The notes beneath the pieces were generated by a model. The model was not told the DNA's origin and searched no databases. It saw only the letters and a program-made list of their open reading frames with translations. 31,773 bases of DNA from an uncultured Eubacterium sp. (lineage in GTDB: Bacteria > Bacillota > Clostridia > Lachnospirales > Lachnospiraceae): the NCBI GenBank assembly GCA_934322085.1, contig CAKRGF010000031.1:1-31773 (forward strand), in the 5' to 3' direction. Below, piece after piece: positions 1-5,808 of this stretch. Positions within the stretch are counted from its first letter, which is position 1. Each line of letters opens with the position of its first letter. A program made the translations under genes and the position numbers.

Positions 1-309
1 TCCTTCTGGCATTAACTGTGTCATAAATTCTCTACAAGCTCCACAAGGTGGAATGGCTTTTCCATCTCTATCAATAGCAATTACTCGTTTAATGGAATCT
101 TCACCATTTGTAATCATATTGAAAATTGCGTTTCTCTCAGCACATACGCCTAATGTACATGCTGTATCTACACACACTCCAACATAAATTTTACCTGAGA
201 CAGATTCTATTGCTGCGGACACTCCGCCTGCCTCAATAATTTTAGAAATATCTCGTGGTTTTAATACCTGTTTTGCTGCATCATATAATTCTTGCCATTT
301 ATTATCCAT
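1..309 (-). CDS. Cytidine deaminase-like protein, 3' end cut by window edge
   Basis: Only the first 103 codons lie in the window. The reading frame starts at the ATG complementary to 307-309 and stays open to base 1. It shows the zinc site of the cytidine deaminase fold: a CAERNAI motif at about residue 57 (zinc Cys plus catalytic Glu) and, about 30 residues later, PCGACREFM with the two other zinc cysteines. Members of this family hydrolyse cytidine or deoxycytidine to uridine, or deaminate related bases, in the cytosol; the exact substrate is not readable. A GGAGG lies about 11 nt upstream. The start is 23 bp after the hepT stop on the same strand, so it probably shares the mntA-hepT transcript. 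Family calling is sure, substrate is not. Confidence 0.85.
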   Translation of the reverse strand, partial: MDNKWQELYDAAKQVLKPRDISKIIEAGGVSAAIESVSGKIYVGVCVDTACTLGVCAERNAIFNMITNGEDSIKRVIAIDRDGKAIPPCGACREFMTQLMPEG

Positions 310-332
310 TGATTAAATATCCTCCACTCATC

Positions 333-743
333 TTACACCCAATCACTTTCAACTACATCCAGTTTCTTTACCAGCATATCCTTAAGAACAATAAAAGCCG
401 GAATAAAACTGTCACGTATCAGCATAATCATTTCATCAATTTCATCTTCATTATATATATGAACAGAAGTATTGCGTTTTTTCAGCATAAGCAGCCATAC
501 CTCAGAATCATTAATAAATCCAATTTTATAACCAAGCTGCAAGATTTCACGAGGCGAACCGGTAGCAGCACCTTCCACACTATGCATTCTCATAATTTCC
601 TGTAATGCTTTCCATGCAAGTTCAAAAGTAAGATTAAATTGTCCAATAATCCCTGTTCGATATATATCATTTCTTTCTGCAAGTTTAAAATCCGCCTCTG
701 CCAATATAGACAGACTATTTGTAAAGTTTTCAAGTTTTTTCAT
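333..743 (-). CDS. hepT: HepT-type HEPN RNase toxin (type VII toxin-antitoxin)
   Basis: A 136-residue all-helical protein of the HI0074 / HEPN family. The key motif is R90-N-T-S-V-H95-I-Y97, an exact match to the RX4HXY active site. In characterised HepT toxins R and H form the RNase site, and the Tyr is the residue adenylylated by the partner MNT antitoxin. The start overlaps the end of mntA by 14 bp, with a weak GGGATGG ribosome site inside mntA, so the two are translationally coupled and transcribed antitoxin first. The motif is intact, so an active toxin is plausible. The role as toxin is inferred from family knowledge and gene pairing. Confidence 0.88.
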   Translation of the reverse strand: MKKLENFTNSLSILAEADFKLAERNDIYRTGIIGQFNLTFELAWKALQEIMRMHSVEGAATGSPREILQLGYKIGFINDSEVWLLMLKKRNTSVHIYNEDEIDEMIMLIRDSFIPAFIVLKDMLVKKLDVVESDWV

Positions 744-1032
744 AAATTATAACACCATCCCTTTCTATTTCTTGTTTCAATTCATCTGAAATTTTTACAT
801 CTGCTTGTACGACATCAAACATAAGAAGAGAATGTATATTTTCCTTGACATCCCAATAAAAATGTTCAAAATCTCCACCATATACTGCGATATCTATATC
901 ACTTCTTTCTATATTTGTGCCTCGTGCACGGGAACCAAACAGTATAATTTTTGTGACAGAATACTTCTTCGCCAAAAAAGAAAGTTCCCTCAATATTCGA
1001 TCTGGAAGATTATATTTCATATTTATCGTCAT
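730..1032 (-). CDS. mntA: MntA-type minimal nucleotidyltransferase antitoxin
   Basis: A 100-residue MNT-fold protein. G33-S34 followed ten residues later by D45-I-D47 is an exact GSX10DXD nucleotidyltransferase signature. In studied MntA-HepT pairs this enzyme transfers AMP from ATP to the Tyr of the HEPN toxin and silences it. I take the first ATG because AAGGAG sits 8 nt before it; a second Met at residue 5 is less well placed. The gene overlaps hepT, as expected for a two-gene module. No clear promoter was found in the AT-rich 140 bp upstream. Confidence 0.88.
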   Translation of the reverse strand: MTINMKYNLPDRILRELSFLAKKYSVTKIILFGSRARGTNIERSDIDIAVYGGDFEHFYWDVKENIHSLLMFDVVQADVKISDELKQEIERDGVIIYEKT

Positions 1033-1119
1033 ATAAAAATCTCCTTGTAAATAAACTCAATACTCTATATAATATATCGTCATAATTTTAGAAAACTAAA
1101 CAAATCATTTTCCCTTTTA

Positions 1120-1519
1120 TTATATCTTTACATATTCTGCTTCATTCCCATGTTTTTGAATCAACCCCATCAAATCATCCGCCTGCATCCAAATTGGAAA
1201 GAAATTTTGAAGCACCTGAACTTTTCAACTCAAGAAGTTCCATAACTGCACTCCTTCCAAATACTCCATCAAAACCAAACTTCTCAAAGAGTCTATGGAT
1301 ATGAACCGTCGTTTTTACAGAAAAAGCGCTGCCTTTTGCAGAAAGTACACTTATGTGAAGATTTCGATTTTGGAGTTCATTTTGCTCGTTCAAAAGCAAG
1401 TTTCTAAGAAACACCTCCAAGTATTCTGTTGTTTCGTGAATACCTTTTTGCAGGTTCGTATAGTTTGCACGGACAAATGCATTTCTGAAACACCACGCAT
1501 TTTCCGCCCCACTCATCAA
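1120..1519 (-). pseudogene. C-terminal fragment of a Fic-family protein
   Basis: An open frame of 114 codons (1175-1519) resembles, from memory, the C-terminal part of Fic proteins. It has a helical stretch around ETTEYLEVFLRNLLL and NELQNRNLHI, then a winged-helix-like tail with FGFDGVFGRSAVMELL. No Fic core motif (HPFxxGNGR) is present, so the catalytic half is missing. The frame stops right after SNLDAGG. Removing one G near 1185 would let it read on as SNLMQADDLMG... to a TAA at 1120-1122, which suggests a frameshift near the end. The first ATG overlaps the stop of the GNAT remnant by 4 bp (ATGA). I read this as a decaying fragment; expression by coupling cannot be excluded. Family assignment is moderate. 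Confidence 0.55.
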
Positions 1520-1812
1520 ACATCCAGCCGATACACATAATCATCCATATAAAATCCATTGCCAATACTATTTTTTTCAGAGCGAAGAATTTCAAATCCA
1601 AGGTTCTTATCGTTTTCACGAATAAAATAATACTGATATCCTTCTGTTATTTGTTTTTTGATTGCCTCTTCTGTCTGAAACATATTTATCATATAATCAT
1701 TTTGCTCTTTACCAATTAAAGGATCAAAATGTTCTCTTACTATTTCCGTTGCCATCTGCGACATTTCAGCAATTCCAGACTCATCATGAAGCAATAATTT
1801 TATATAATTCAT
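1516..1812 (-). pseudogene. GNAT acetyltransferase with internal deletion
   Basis: A 98-residue frame. Its first two thirds look like the N-terminal half of a GNAT N-acetyltransferase (helix around REHFDPLIGKEQNDYM, then the beta-4 lead-in ENDKNLGF). Its last 25 residues look like the natural end of the same family (LGFEILRSEKNSIGNG..., ending in YVYRLDV). The usual length is about 165 residues. The missing stretch would hold motif A, the RxxGxG acetyl-CoA site. The join falls at an LGF that occurs in both halves of intact homologues, so recombination between short repeats is a simple explanation. The protein should not bind acetyl-CoA. The frame itself is open and has its own likely promoter. 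Confidence 0.65.
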
Positions 1813-1844
1813 AATCTTAGCACCTCAATTCTTCTATCAGTGCC

Positions 1845-1853
1845 ATTATAACA
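1845..1853 (-). promoter_or_regulatory. Extended -10 promoter of the GNAT remnant
   Basis: On the minus strand TGTTATAAT gives a perfect -10 hexamer with a TGn extension, about 30 nt before the ATG of the GNAT remnant. No good -35 box is seen, as is common for extended -10 promoters. Confidence 0.4.
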
Positions 1854-1875
1854 TAAAATATTTTCAAAATACACA

Positions 1876-2544
1876 TCACTTTTCCCGTTTCTTCCAGCTA
1901 ATAAAGCCATACAAATCAAAGAATAAGAAAATAACAAAAATAACCGTTACGGATAAATAACGCGGCTCCTTAATGGAAGCTAAAATCCAGAGAACAATCA
2001 GCACAACATCATTTGCAGCATATCCGACGGCATAATAAGAAGACCGCAGCATAGTTAGAGAAGCAGCGAAAAAACTGGTTGTTACCGATATCGTACTAAA
2101 TACAATGTTCGGTGTACTAAATACAGCTAATATTTTATAAAAAACTGCGGTAACAATTACCCCACTCACAACTAACAAAATTATATGCTTTTTTGTTAAT
2201 CTCTGGATAGCAACTTCTTTCCCGCTTTCTGATGGATTTCTTATCCAAGTTATGGTCGACCAGATTGCCATCGGCATCGTCATTCCAAGATAGGTAATCA
2301 TTTCGCCCCAGTAACGGAACTGAAACGAAATAATACCATATAAAATGCTGAATACAATCATTAAAATCTGTGACCATACATTTCCCTTTGCCGCAAATAT
2401 GAGAGATGTCACGCCGATGCATGCGGCAACTAATGTCAACAAATCAAAGCTTCCCGATGAAATATTGGATATCACAATAATTAGCAGGGAACCAATCCAT
2501 ACTCCCCACTCTTTTTTTGTTAAACTTTTGATTGGATTACTCAT
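1876..2544 (-). CDS. pnuC: PnuC-family nicotinamide riboside (or related vitamin) transporter
   Basis: A 222-residue membrane protein with about seven hydrophobic segments. The sequences NVWSQIL, FQFRYWGEMITYLGM and YAANDVVLIVLWI are typical of PnuC transporters. These carry nicotinamide riboside (PnuC proper), riboflavin (PnuX) or thiamine (PnuT) by facilitated diffusion; which one cannot be read here. I start at the ATG at 2542-2544. An AGGAAGGAGC lies 13 nt before it and a second AGG 7 nt before it. An in-frame TTG ten codons earlier would swallow the ribosome site. The gene follows a 140-nt leader with two hairpins, the second a terminator, so transcription is probably attenuated. Confidence 0.82.
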   Translation of the reverse strand: MSNPIKSLTKKEWGVWIGSLLIIVISNISSGSFDLLTLVAACIGVTSLIFAAKGNVWSQILMIVFSILYGIISFQFRYWGEMITYLGMTMPMAIWSTITWIRNPSESGKEVAIQRLTKKHIILLVVSGVIVTAVFYKILAVFSTPNIVFSTISVTTSFFAASLTMLRSSYYAVGYAANDVVLIVLWILASIKEPRYLSVTVIFVIFLFFDLYGFISWKKREK

Positions 2545-2572
2545 AATAATGCCTAAGCTCCTTCCTATTTTC

Positions 2573-2634
2573 AAAAAAATAAAGCGCCAGCATTTCCTAT
2601 CTTCTAAGACCTAACGATAGAAAATCTGACGCTT
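2573..2634 (-). terminator. Intrinsic terminator in the pnuC leader
   Basis: On the minus strand a 19-bp stem (nine pairs AAGCGTCAG/CTGGCGCTT, one bulged G, ten pairs ATTTTCTATC/GATAGGAAAT) has a 14-nt loop. It is followed by a T7 run at 2573-2579. It lies between the pnuC promoter and the pnuC ribosome site. It can therefore act as an attenuator and also as the end of the upstream oxidoreductase transcript. Confidence 0.75.
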
Positions 2635-2635
2635 A

Positions 2636-2661
2636 ACTTTCCTACCCGGTGGCAGAAAAGT
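2636..2661 (-). promoter_or_regulatory. Leader hairpin upstream of the pnuC terminator, possible aptamer
   Basis: An 11-bp perfect stem (allowing two G-U pairs) with the tetraloop ACCG lies one base before the terminator stem and about 20 nt after the expected transcription start. A structured element followed by a terminator ahead of a vitamin transporter is the layout of a riboswitch. I could not match the sequence to a class I know, including NAD-II, preQ1 or TPP. Confidence 0.4.
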
Positions 2662-2688
2662 GTCGTGTTTTATTTCATTGTTATTCTA

Positions 2689-2717
2689 GTTATAGCATAA
2701 AAGGGAAGGCTTGTCTA
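2689..2717 (-). promoter_or_regulatory. Sigma-A promoter of pnuC
   Basis: TAGACA, 17-bp spacer, TATAAC on the minus strand, with a TATGC extension directly before the -10. The start would be near 2682, giving a leader of about 140 nt before the pnuC ATG. Confidence 0.65.
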
Positions 2718-2748
2718 GAATTTTATAGGACAATTCCTCCTTCTTTCC

Positions 2749-4119
2749 TTATTGATTATTCACAATATGGTCCGCCACATACACGCCGCTCGCCGAAGCA
2801 TGCGAAAGCGAATGTGTTACACCACTGCCATCACCAATCACATAAAGACCTTTATGTTTCGTTTCCAAATTTTCATCAATATCCACTTCCATATTATAAA
2901 ATTTAACTTCCACTCCGTATAAAAGAGTGTCATCATTTGCTGTACCGGGTGCCACAGCATCAAGTGCATAAATCATTTCAATAACACCATCCATAATACG
3001 TTTTGGAAGCACCAGACTTAAATCACCGGGCGTTGCCGCAAGAGTCGGACGCACTGTACTTTCCTCAATGCGATTTACCGTACTTCTCCTTCCCCTCACA
3101 AGGTCTCCAAATCTCTGAACAATTACACCGCCGCCCAGCATATTGGATAGTTTTGCAATACTTTCACCATAACCATTGCTGTCTTTAAATGGCTCAGAAA
3201 AGTGCTTCGCCACAAGCAGCGCAAAATTAGTGTTTTCTGTTCTCTTTTCCGGGTCTTCAAAACTGTGTCCATTTACCGTAATAATTCCGTTTGTGTTCTC
3301 GTTCACAACCTGCCCATAAGGATTCATACAAAATGTGCGGACACGGTCTTCAAATTTCTTTGTGCGGTAAACAATTTTGCTCTCATATAATTCGTCGGTA
3401 AGATGCGAAAAAATAACCGCAGGAAGTTCCACGCGAACTCCAATATCTACTCGATTTGATTTTGTGGAAATATCAAGATCTTCACAAATTGACTGCATCC
3501 ATTTACTTCCACTTCGTCCAACTGAAATAATACACTCTGTACATTCCGCCTCTCCATCTTTATATAAAATCTTATAACCCTCTTGTTTTTTCTCGATTTT
3601 ATCTACCGGCGTCTGGAAATAAAAATCCACTTTATCCTTTAGTTCGGCAAACAAATTTTCCAGAACTACATAGTTAATATCGGTTCCTAAATGTCTTACG
3701 GATGCATCCAAAAGTGTAAGTTTATTCTGCATACAAATCTTCTTAAACTTCGTGTTTGCCGTTGAATACATATGCGTTTTTGCACCACCATAAGCACAAT
3801 TAATTTCGTCGACATATTTCATCAGCGAAATTGCCTTTTCTCTTCCAATATACTCATAAAGTGTCCCGCCAAAGTCATTCGTAATATTATATTTTCCATC
3901 CGAAAAAGCTCCTGCGCCACCAAAGCCGCTCATAATCGCACAGGATTTACAATTAATACAAGACTTTACTTTATCTCCATCAATCGGACATTTACGTTTC
4001 TCTAAAGAATATCCCTTTTCAAATACGGCAACTTTCAAAGACGGATTCTTCCTCGTCAACTCGTACGCTGAAAAAATACCTCCCGGTCCGGCACCTACAA
4101 TAATTACATCATATTTCAT
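2749..4119 (-). CDS. COG2509-type FAD-dependent oxidoreductase
   Basis: A 456-residue flavoprotein. The FAD-binding GAGPGG motif is at residues 9-14. It is followed by a four-cysteine cluster (C44, C54, C57, C60), GFGGAGAFSDGK at 65-76, and a C-terminal GLYVIGDGSGVTHSL that closes the FAD site. This is the pattern of the uncharacterised FAD-dependent dehydrogenases of COG2509; substrate and partner are unknown. I start at the ATG at 4117-4119 because a GGAGG sits 8 nt before it. An ATG five codons earlier overlaps that ribosome site. The gene is led by its own promoter, a purine riboswitch and a terminator, which links it to purine supply. Confidence 0.85.
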   Translation of the reverse strand: MKYDVIIVGAGPGGIFSAYELTRKNPSLKVAVFEKGYSLEKRKCPIDGDKVKSCINCKSCAIMSGFGGAGAFSDGKYNITNDFGGTLYEYIGREKAISLMKYVDEINCAYGGAKTHMYSTANTKFKKICMQNKLTLLDASVRHLGTDINYVVLENLFAELKDKVDFYFQTPVDKIEKKQEGYKILYKDGEAECTECIISVGRSGSKWMQSICEDLDISTKSNRVDIGVRVELPAVIFSHLTDELYESKIVYRTKKFEDRVRTFCMNPYGQVVNENTNGIITVNGHSFEDPEKRTENTNFALLVAKHFSEPFKDSNGYGESIAKLSNMLGGGVIVQRFGDLVRGRRSTVNRIEESTVRPTLAATPGDLSLVLPKRIMDGVIEMIYALDAVAPGTANDDTLLYGVEVKFYNMEVDIDENLETKHKGLYVIGDGSGVTHSLSHASASGVYVADHIVNNQ

Positions 4120-4358
4120 ATTCGTGTCCTCCATTTCATGACATATAAAAAACTACCATAATTGTTATAGTAAACTATTACGGTAGTTCGTAGAAACGTT
4201 TGACCAATTACAAACCTATATAACACTGAAATCATAGCATAGATTGCGGGTAACTGCAAGTGTTTCGTTATGTCAGATGCTCCGCATGCCGTACCGCAAG
4301 CAGTACCTGCCTGCTTTTCATCTTCTTTGTTCCAGCCAAAAATGTTTGATAATGCCAT
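4116..4358 (-). CDS. Small ACGX-repeat-like peptide; true 3' end probably near 4265
   Basis: A strong AGGAGGT lies 7-8 nt before an ATG at 4356-4358 that starts MALSNIFGWNKEDEKQ, followed by GTACGTACGASD (two Ala-Cys-Gly-X units). This looks like ACGX-repeat peptides, a class of short ribosomal peptides that, as I recall, are matured by radical SAM/SPASM enzymes. No such enzyme is in the window. The open frame runs on to 80 codons, but codons after GASD lie over the promoter, riboswitch and terminator of the next gene. The coding part probably ends near residue 29. A single-base change (GACATAA to GACTAA) would stop the frame there, so either the stop was lost or the sequence has a frameshift. 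The long tail is doubtful. Confidence 0.5.
   Translation of the reverse strand: MALSNIFGWNKEDEKQAGTACGTACGASDITKHLQLPAIYAMISVLYRFVIGQTFLRTTVIVYYNNYGSFLYVMKWRTRI
4145..4187 (-). terminator. Riboswitch expression-platform terminator
   Basis: The minus strand folds ACTACCGTAATAGTT against AACAATTATGGTAGT (one mismatch, one G-U) with a 6-nt loop, then a T6 run at 4146-4151. The 5' half of this stem is P3/L3 of the purine aptamer and the 3' half includes the 3' strand of P1. Terminator and aptamer therefore exclude each other. That geometry resembles the adenine pbuE switch, where ligand prevents termination. Confidence 0.75.
4163..4225 (-). ncRNA. Purine riboswitch aptamer, guanine class by position 74
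   Basis: Read on the minus strand and compared with the xpt aptamer. P1 is TGTTATA/TATAACA (7 bp, perfect) and J1/2 starts with U. P2 is GTTTG/CAAAC around a loop ending in GG. J2/3 is the invariant GTTTCTAC at 4190-4197. P3 is GAACTA/TAGTTT around a loop starting CCGTAA, and J3/1 ends in A-C before P1. GG in L2 and CC in L3 can make the loop-loop contact. The C at the position-74 equivalent predicts guanine or hypoxanthine binding rather than adenine. P2 is shorter than usual and L3 is one base short. P1 begins within about two bases of the predicted transcript start. Confidence 0.8.
4231..4259 (-). promoter_or_regulatory. Sigma-A promoter of the riboswitch and oxidoreductase gene
   Basis: TTGCAG, 17-bp spacer ending in TATGC, TATGAT on the minus strand. 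The start falls near 4226, so the transcript begins at the riboswitch P1 stem. Confidence 0.7.
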
Positions 4359-4467
4359 TTTCATTACCTCCTGTTGTATTATTTTATGGGCTTTGCCCTG
4401 TTGCATCTTTAACATAACATTGGTTCACTCATAAAAAAAGTACGCACTTTTTTATTACGTAGTTACA

Positions 4468-4622
4468 AAAAAGTTACCTAATCCCAGAGGAAATCACTGT
4501 GTATTTTGTGGTTATTATAATTTTAGGGAACTTTTTTGTATTATTTTTGTTAAAAAGTTCCCTAAAATAATTGATTCTTTAGGGAACTTTTTGGTATACT
4601 ATAAATCAAAAGTATCCCTAAA
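4468..4622 (+). repeat. Operator array upstream of the Fic gene
   Basis: Five copies of a 15-bp site. TTTAGGGAACTTTTT occurs exactly at 4522-4536 and 4578-4592, and inverted exactly at 4552-4566. Degenerate inverted copies are at 4608-4622 (two differences) and 4468-4482 (two differences). The pairs 4522/4552 and 4578/4608 have the same centre spacing of 30 bp, about three helical turns. The 4578 copy fills the space between -35 and -10, and the 4608 copy touches the ribosome site. This layout suggests cooperative repression. The binding protein is unknown. Confidence 0.75.
4571..4600 (+). promoter_or_regulatory. Promoter of the Fic gene
   Basis: TTGATT, 18-bp spacer, TATACT with a TGG extension before the -10. 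An exact operator copy lies in the spacer. The start would be near 4607, giving a short leader of under 30 nt. Confidence 0.65.
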
Positions 4623-4634
4623 GGAGGATTTTTT

Positions 4635-5570
4635 ATGAGTGATTTTGATGAAATACAATCTCTTTTACAAGAAAGAGCAGACTGTAATGCCAGAATAAAT
4701 TTAATTCCATACGATGGAAGTCCTGAAATCAAGGAAAATGCAAGTGGAAAATACCTGTATATTCGTAAACGTATAGGCAGCCGCCTTACATCGACATATG
4801 TTGATGTTTACTCCGATGAGTTATATCAACTTCTACTCCGTAATGCAAAAGAACTAAAGGAACTACGGAAAAAGATTCGTCACATTGATAAAAAATTAGC
4901 TGACCTTGGATATAATGCTTCGCAATTAGATAAAAGGGTTCTACAAAATTTAGATTTTGCAAGAGCCAATATGAAAGCAAATATATACGATCAGGCAGTT
5001 TTGGAAGGTGTGGCAACTTCTTTTCCACAAACAGAAGACATTATTGATAATGGTACCGTAAATGGTATGACCGCCAACGATATACAAAAAATTCTCAATC
5101 TAAAACATGCTTGGGAATTTATCCTAGACAATGATGTAATACAGGCAAAATCCGATTATTATTTGTTATGTCATATAGCAAAACTCGTAAACGAGGTTTT
5201 TTTTGCAAATGGTGGGAAAATCAGGGGAGTACCTGTTACAATAGGTGGAAGCACTTATAAGCCCCCCATTCCAGTTGAATCAATTGCAAAAGAAAAAATA
5301 TCCGACATCCTTTCATCCGAAGAATTGCCTATTGATATTGCCATAAAACTATGCATGTACAGTATGAAAACACAAGTGTTTATCGATGGCAATAAAAGAG
5401 CTTCTGTTATATTTGCAAATCATTATCTAATTGCACATGGACAGGGTTTCTTAGTTATACCAGAAGAACATGTTTCCGAATTCAAGAAAAAACTAGTTGC
5501 TTTTTATGAAGGAGAGGATATAACTGTAATTAGCAATTTTCTAAAGGAAAAGTGCTGGAAAACCTTTTAA
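4635..5570 (+). CDS. Fic-family protein with Gln in place of the catalytic His
   Basis: A 311-residue protein with AAAGGAGG 8 nt before the ATG. Residues 1-100 form a conserved-looking N-terminal part (YLYIRKRIGSRLTSTYVDVYSDEL at 40-63) and a charged helix likely to be a coiled coil. Residues 120-300 are the Fic fold. A TSFPQTED stretch (128-135) lies where the inhibitory helix of many Fic proteins sits. A GSTYKPP flap is at 206-211. The core loop is Q247-V-F-I-D-G-N-K-R255. The canonical loop is HxFx(D/E)GNxR, so the catalytic His is Gln while Asp, Gly-Asn and Arg are kept. AMP transfer may be lost or changed. The heavy operator array upstream suggests tight control. It is the only plus-strand gene in this part of the window. 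Confidence 0.8.
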   Translation: MSDFDEIQSLLQERADCNARINLIPYDGSPEIKENASGKYLYIRKRIGSRLTSTYVDVYSDELYQLLLRNAKELKELRKKIRHIDKKLADLGYNASQLDKRVLQNLDFARANMKANIYDQAVLEGVATSFPQTEDIIDNGTVNGMTANDIQKILNLKHAWEFILDNDVIQAKSDYYLLCHIAKLVNEVFFANGGKIRGVPVTIGGSTYKPPIPVESIAKEKISDILSSEELPIDIAIKLCMYSMKTQVFIDGNKRASVIFANHYLIAHGQGFLVIPEEHVSEFKKKLVAFYEGEDITVISNFLKEKCWKTF

Positions 5571-5717
5571 TCTCTAGACGGTCTCATCACCCGCACCGTT
5601 TACCCGGAAGTTCCTCCTCATGTGGAATATGCTCTGAGCGAAACGGGCGAATCCATGAGACCGATTCTTATGGCAATGCAAAGCTGGGGCACAAATTACA
5701 AGAAAACTTTAAAATGA
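5571..5717 (+). pseudogene. 3' remnant of an HxlR-family regulator gene
   Basis: Directly after the Fic stop codon and in the same frame, 48 codons read DGLITRTVYPEVPPHVEYALSETG... ending WGTNYKKTLK and TGA. This is the wing and C-terminal helix of HxlR winged-helix regulators (normally about 110 residues); the DNA-recognition helix is absent. There is no start codon of its own before it. It marks a recombination point, with Fic and its operators having replaced the front of hxlR. A further short frame with ATG at 5745 and TAA at 5802-5804 may be another scrap; I do not recognise it. Confidence 0.7.
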
Positions 5718-5808
5718 GATTGTGTTCAGTTACTCCTTCTTTGGATGGAAAATCCAAGCCAGTTTAAGGTGGATGAAATTAACTGGCTCGAATTTCTGGT
5801 GTAATCCC

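Noticed and set aside
255..605. Plus-strand open frame of 116 codons over hepT
   Set aside because: It lies opposite the intact HEPN gene and its codons encode a low-complexity product.
2636..2661. pnuC leader as an NAD-II or preQ1 riboswitch
   Set aside because: I could not find the conserved core of either class; left as an unassigned hairpin.
4116..4265. A membrane-like tail on the ACGX-type peptide
   Set aside because: The stretch is occupied by a promoter, a purine aptamer and a terminator, so it is most likely not translated in this frame.
4432..4453. A/T hairpin AAAAAAGT-ACGC-ACTTTTTT as a terminator
   Set aside because: The stem is almost all A-T and weak; it could be a poor bidirectional terminator but I would not annotate it.
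5745..5804. Short frame starting at ATG 5745 as a gene
   Set aside because: It has only 19 codons, no ribosome site and no family I recognise; probably a scrap of a lost gene next to the HxlR remnant.
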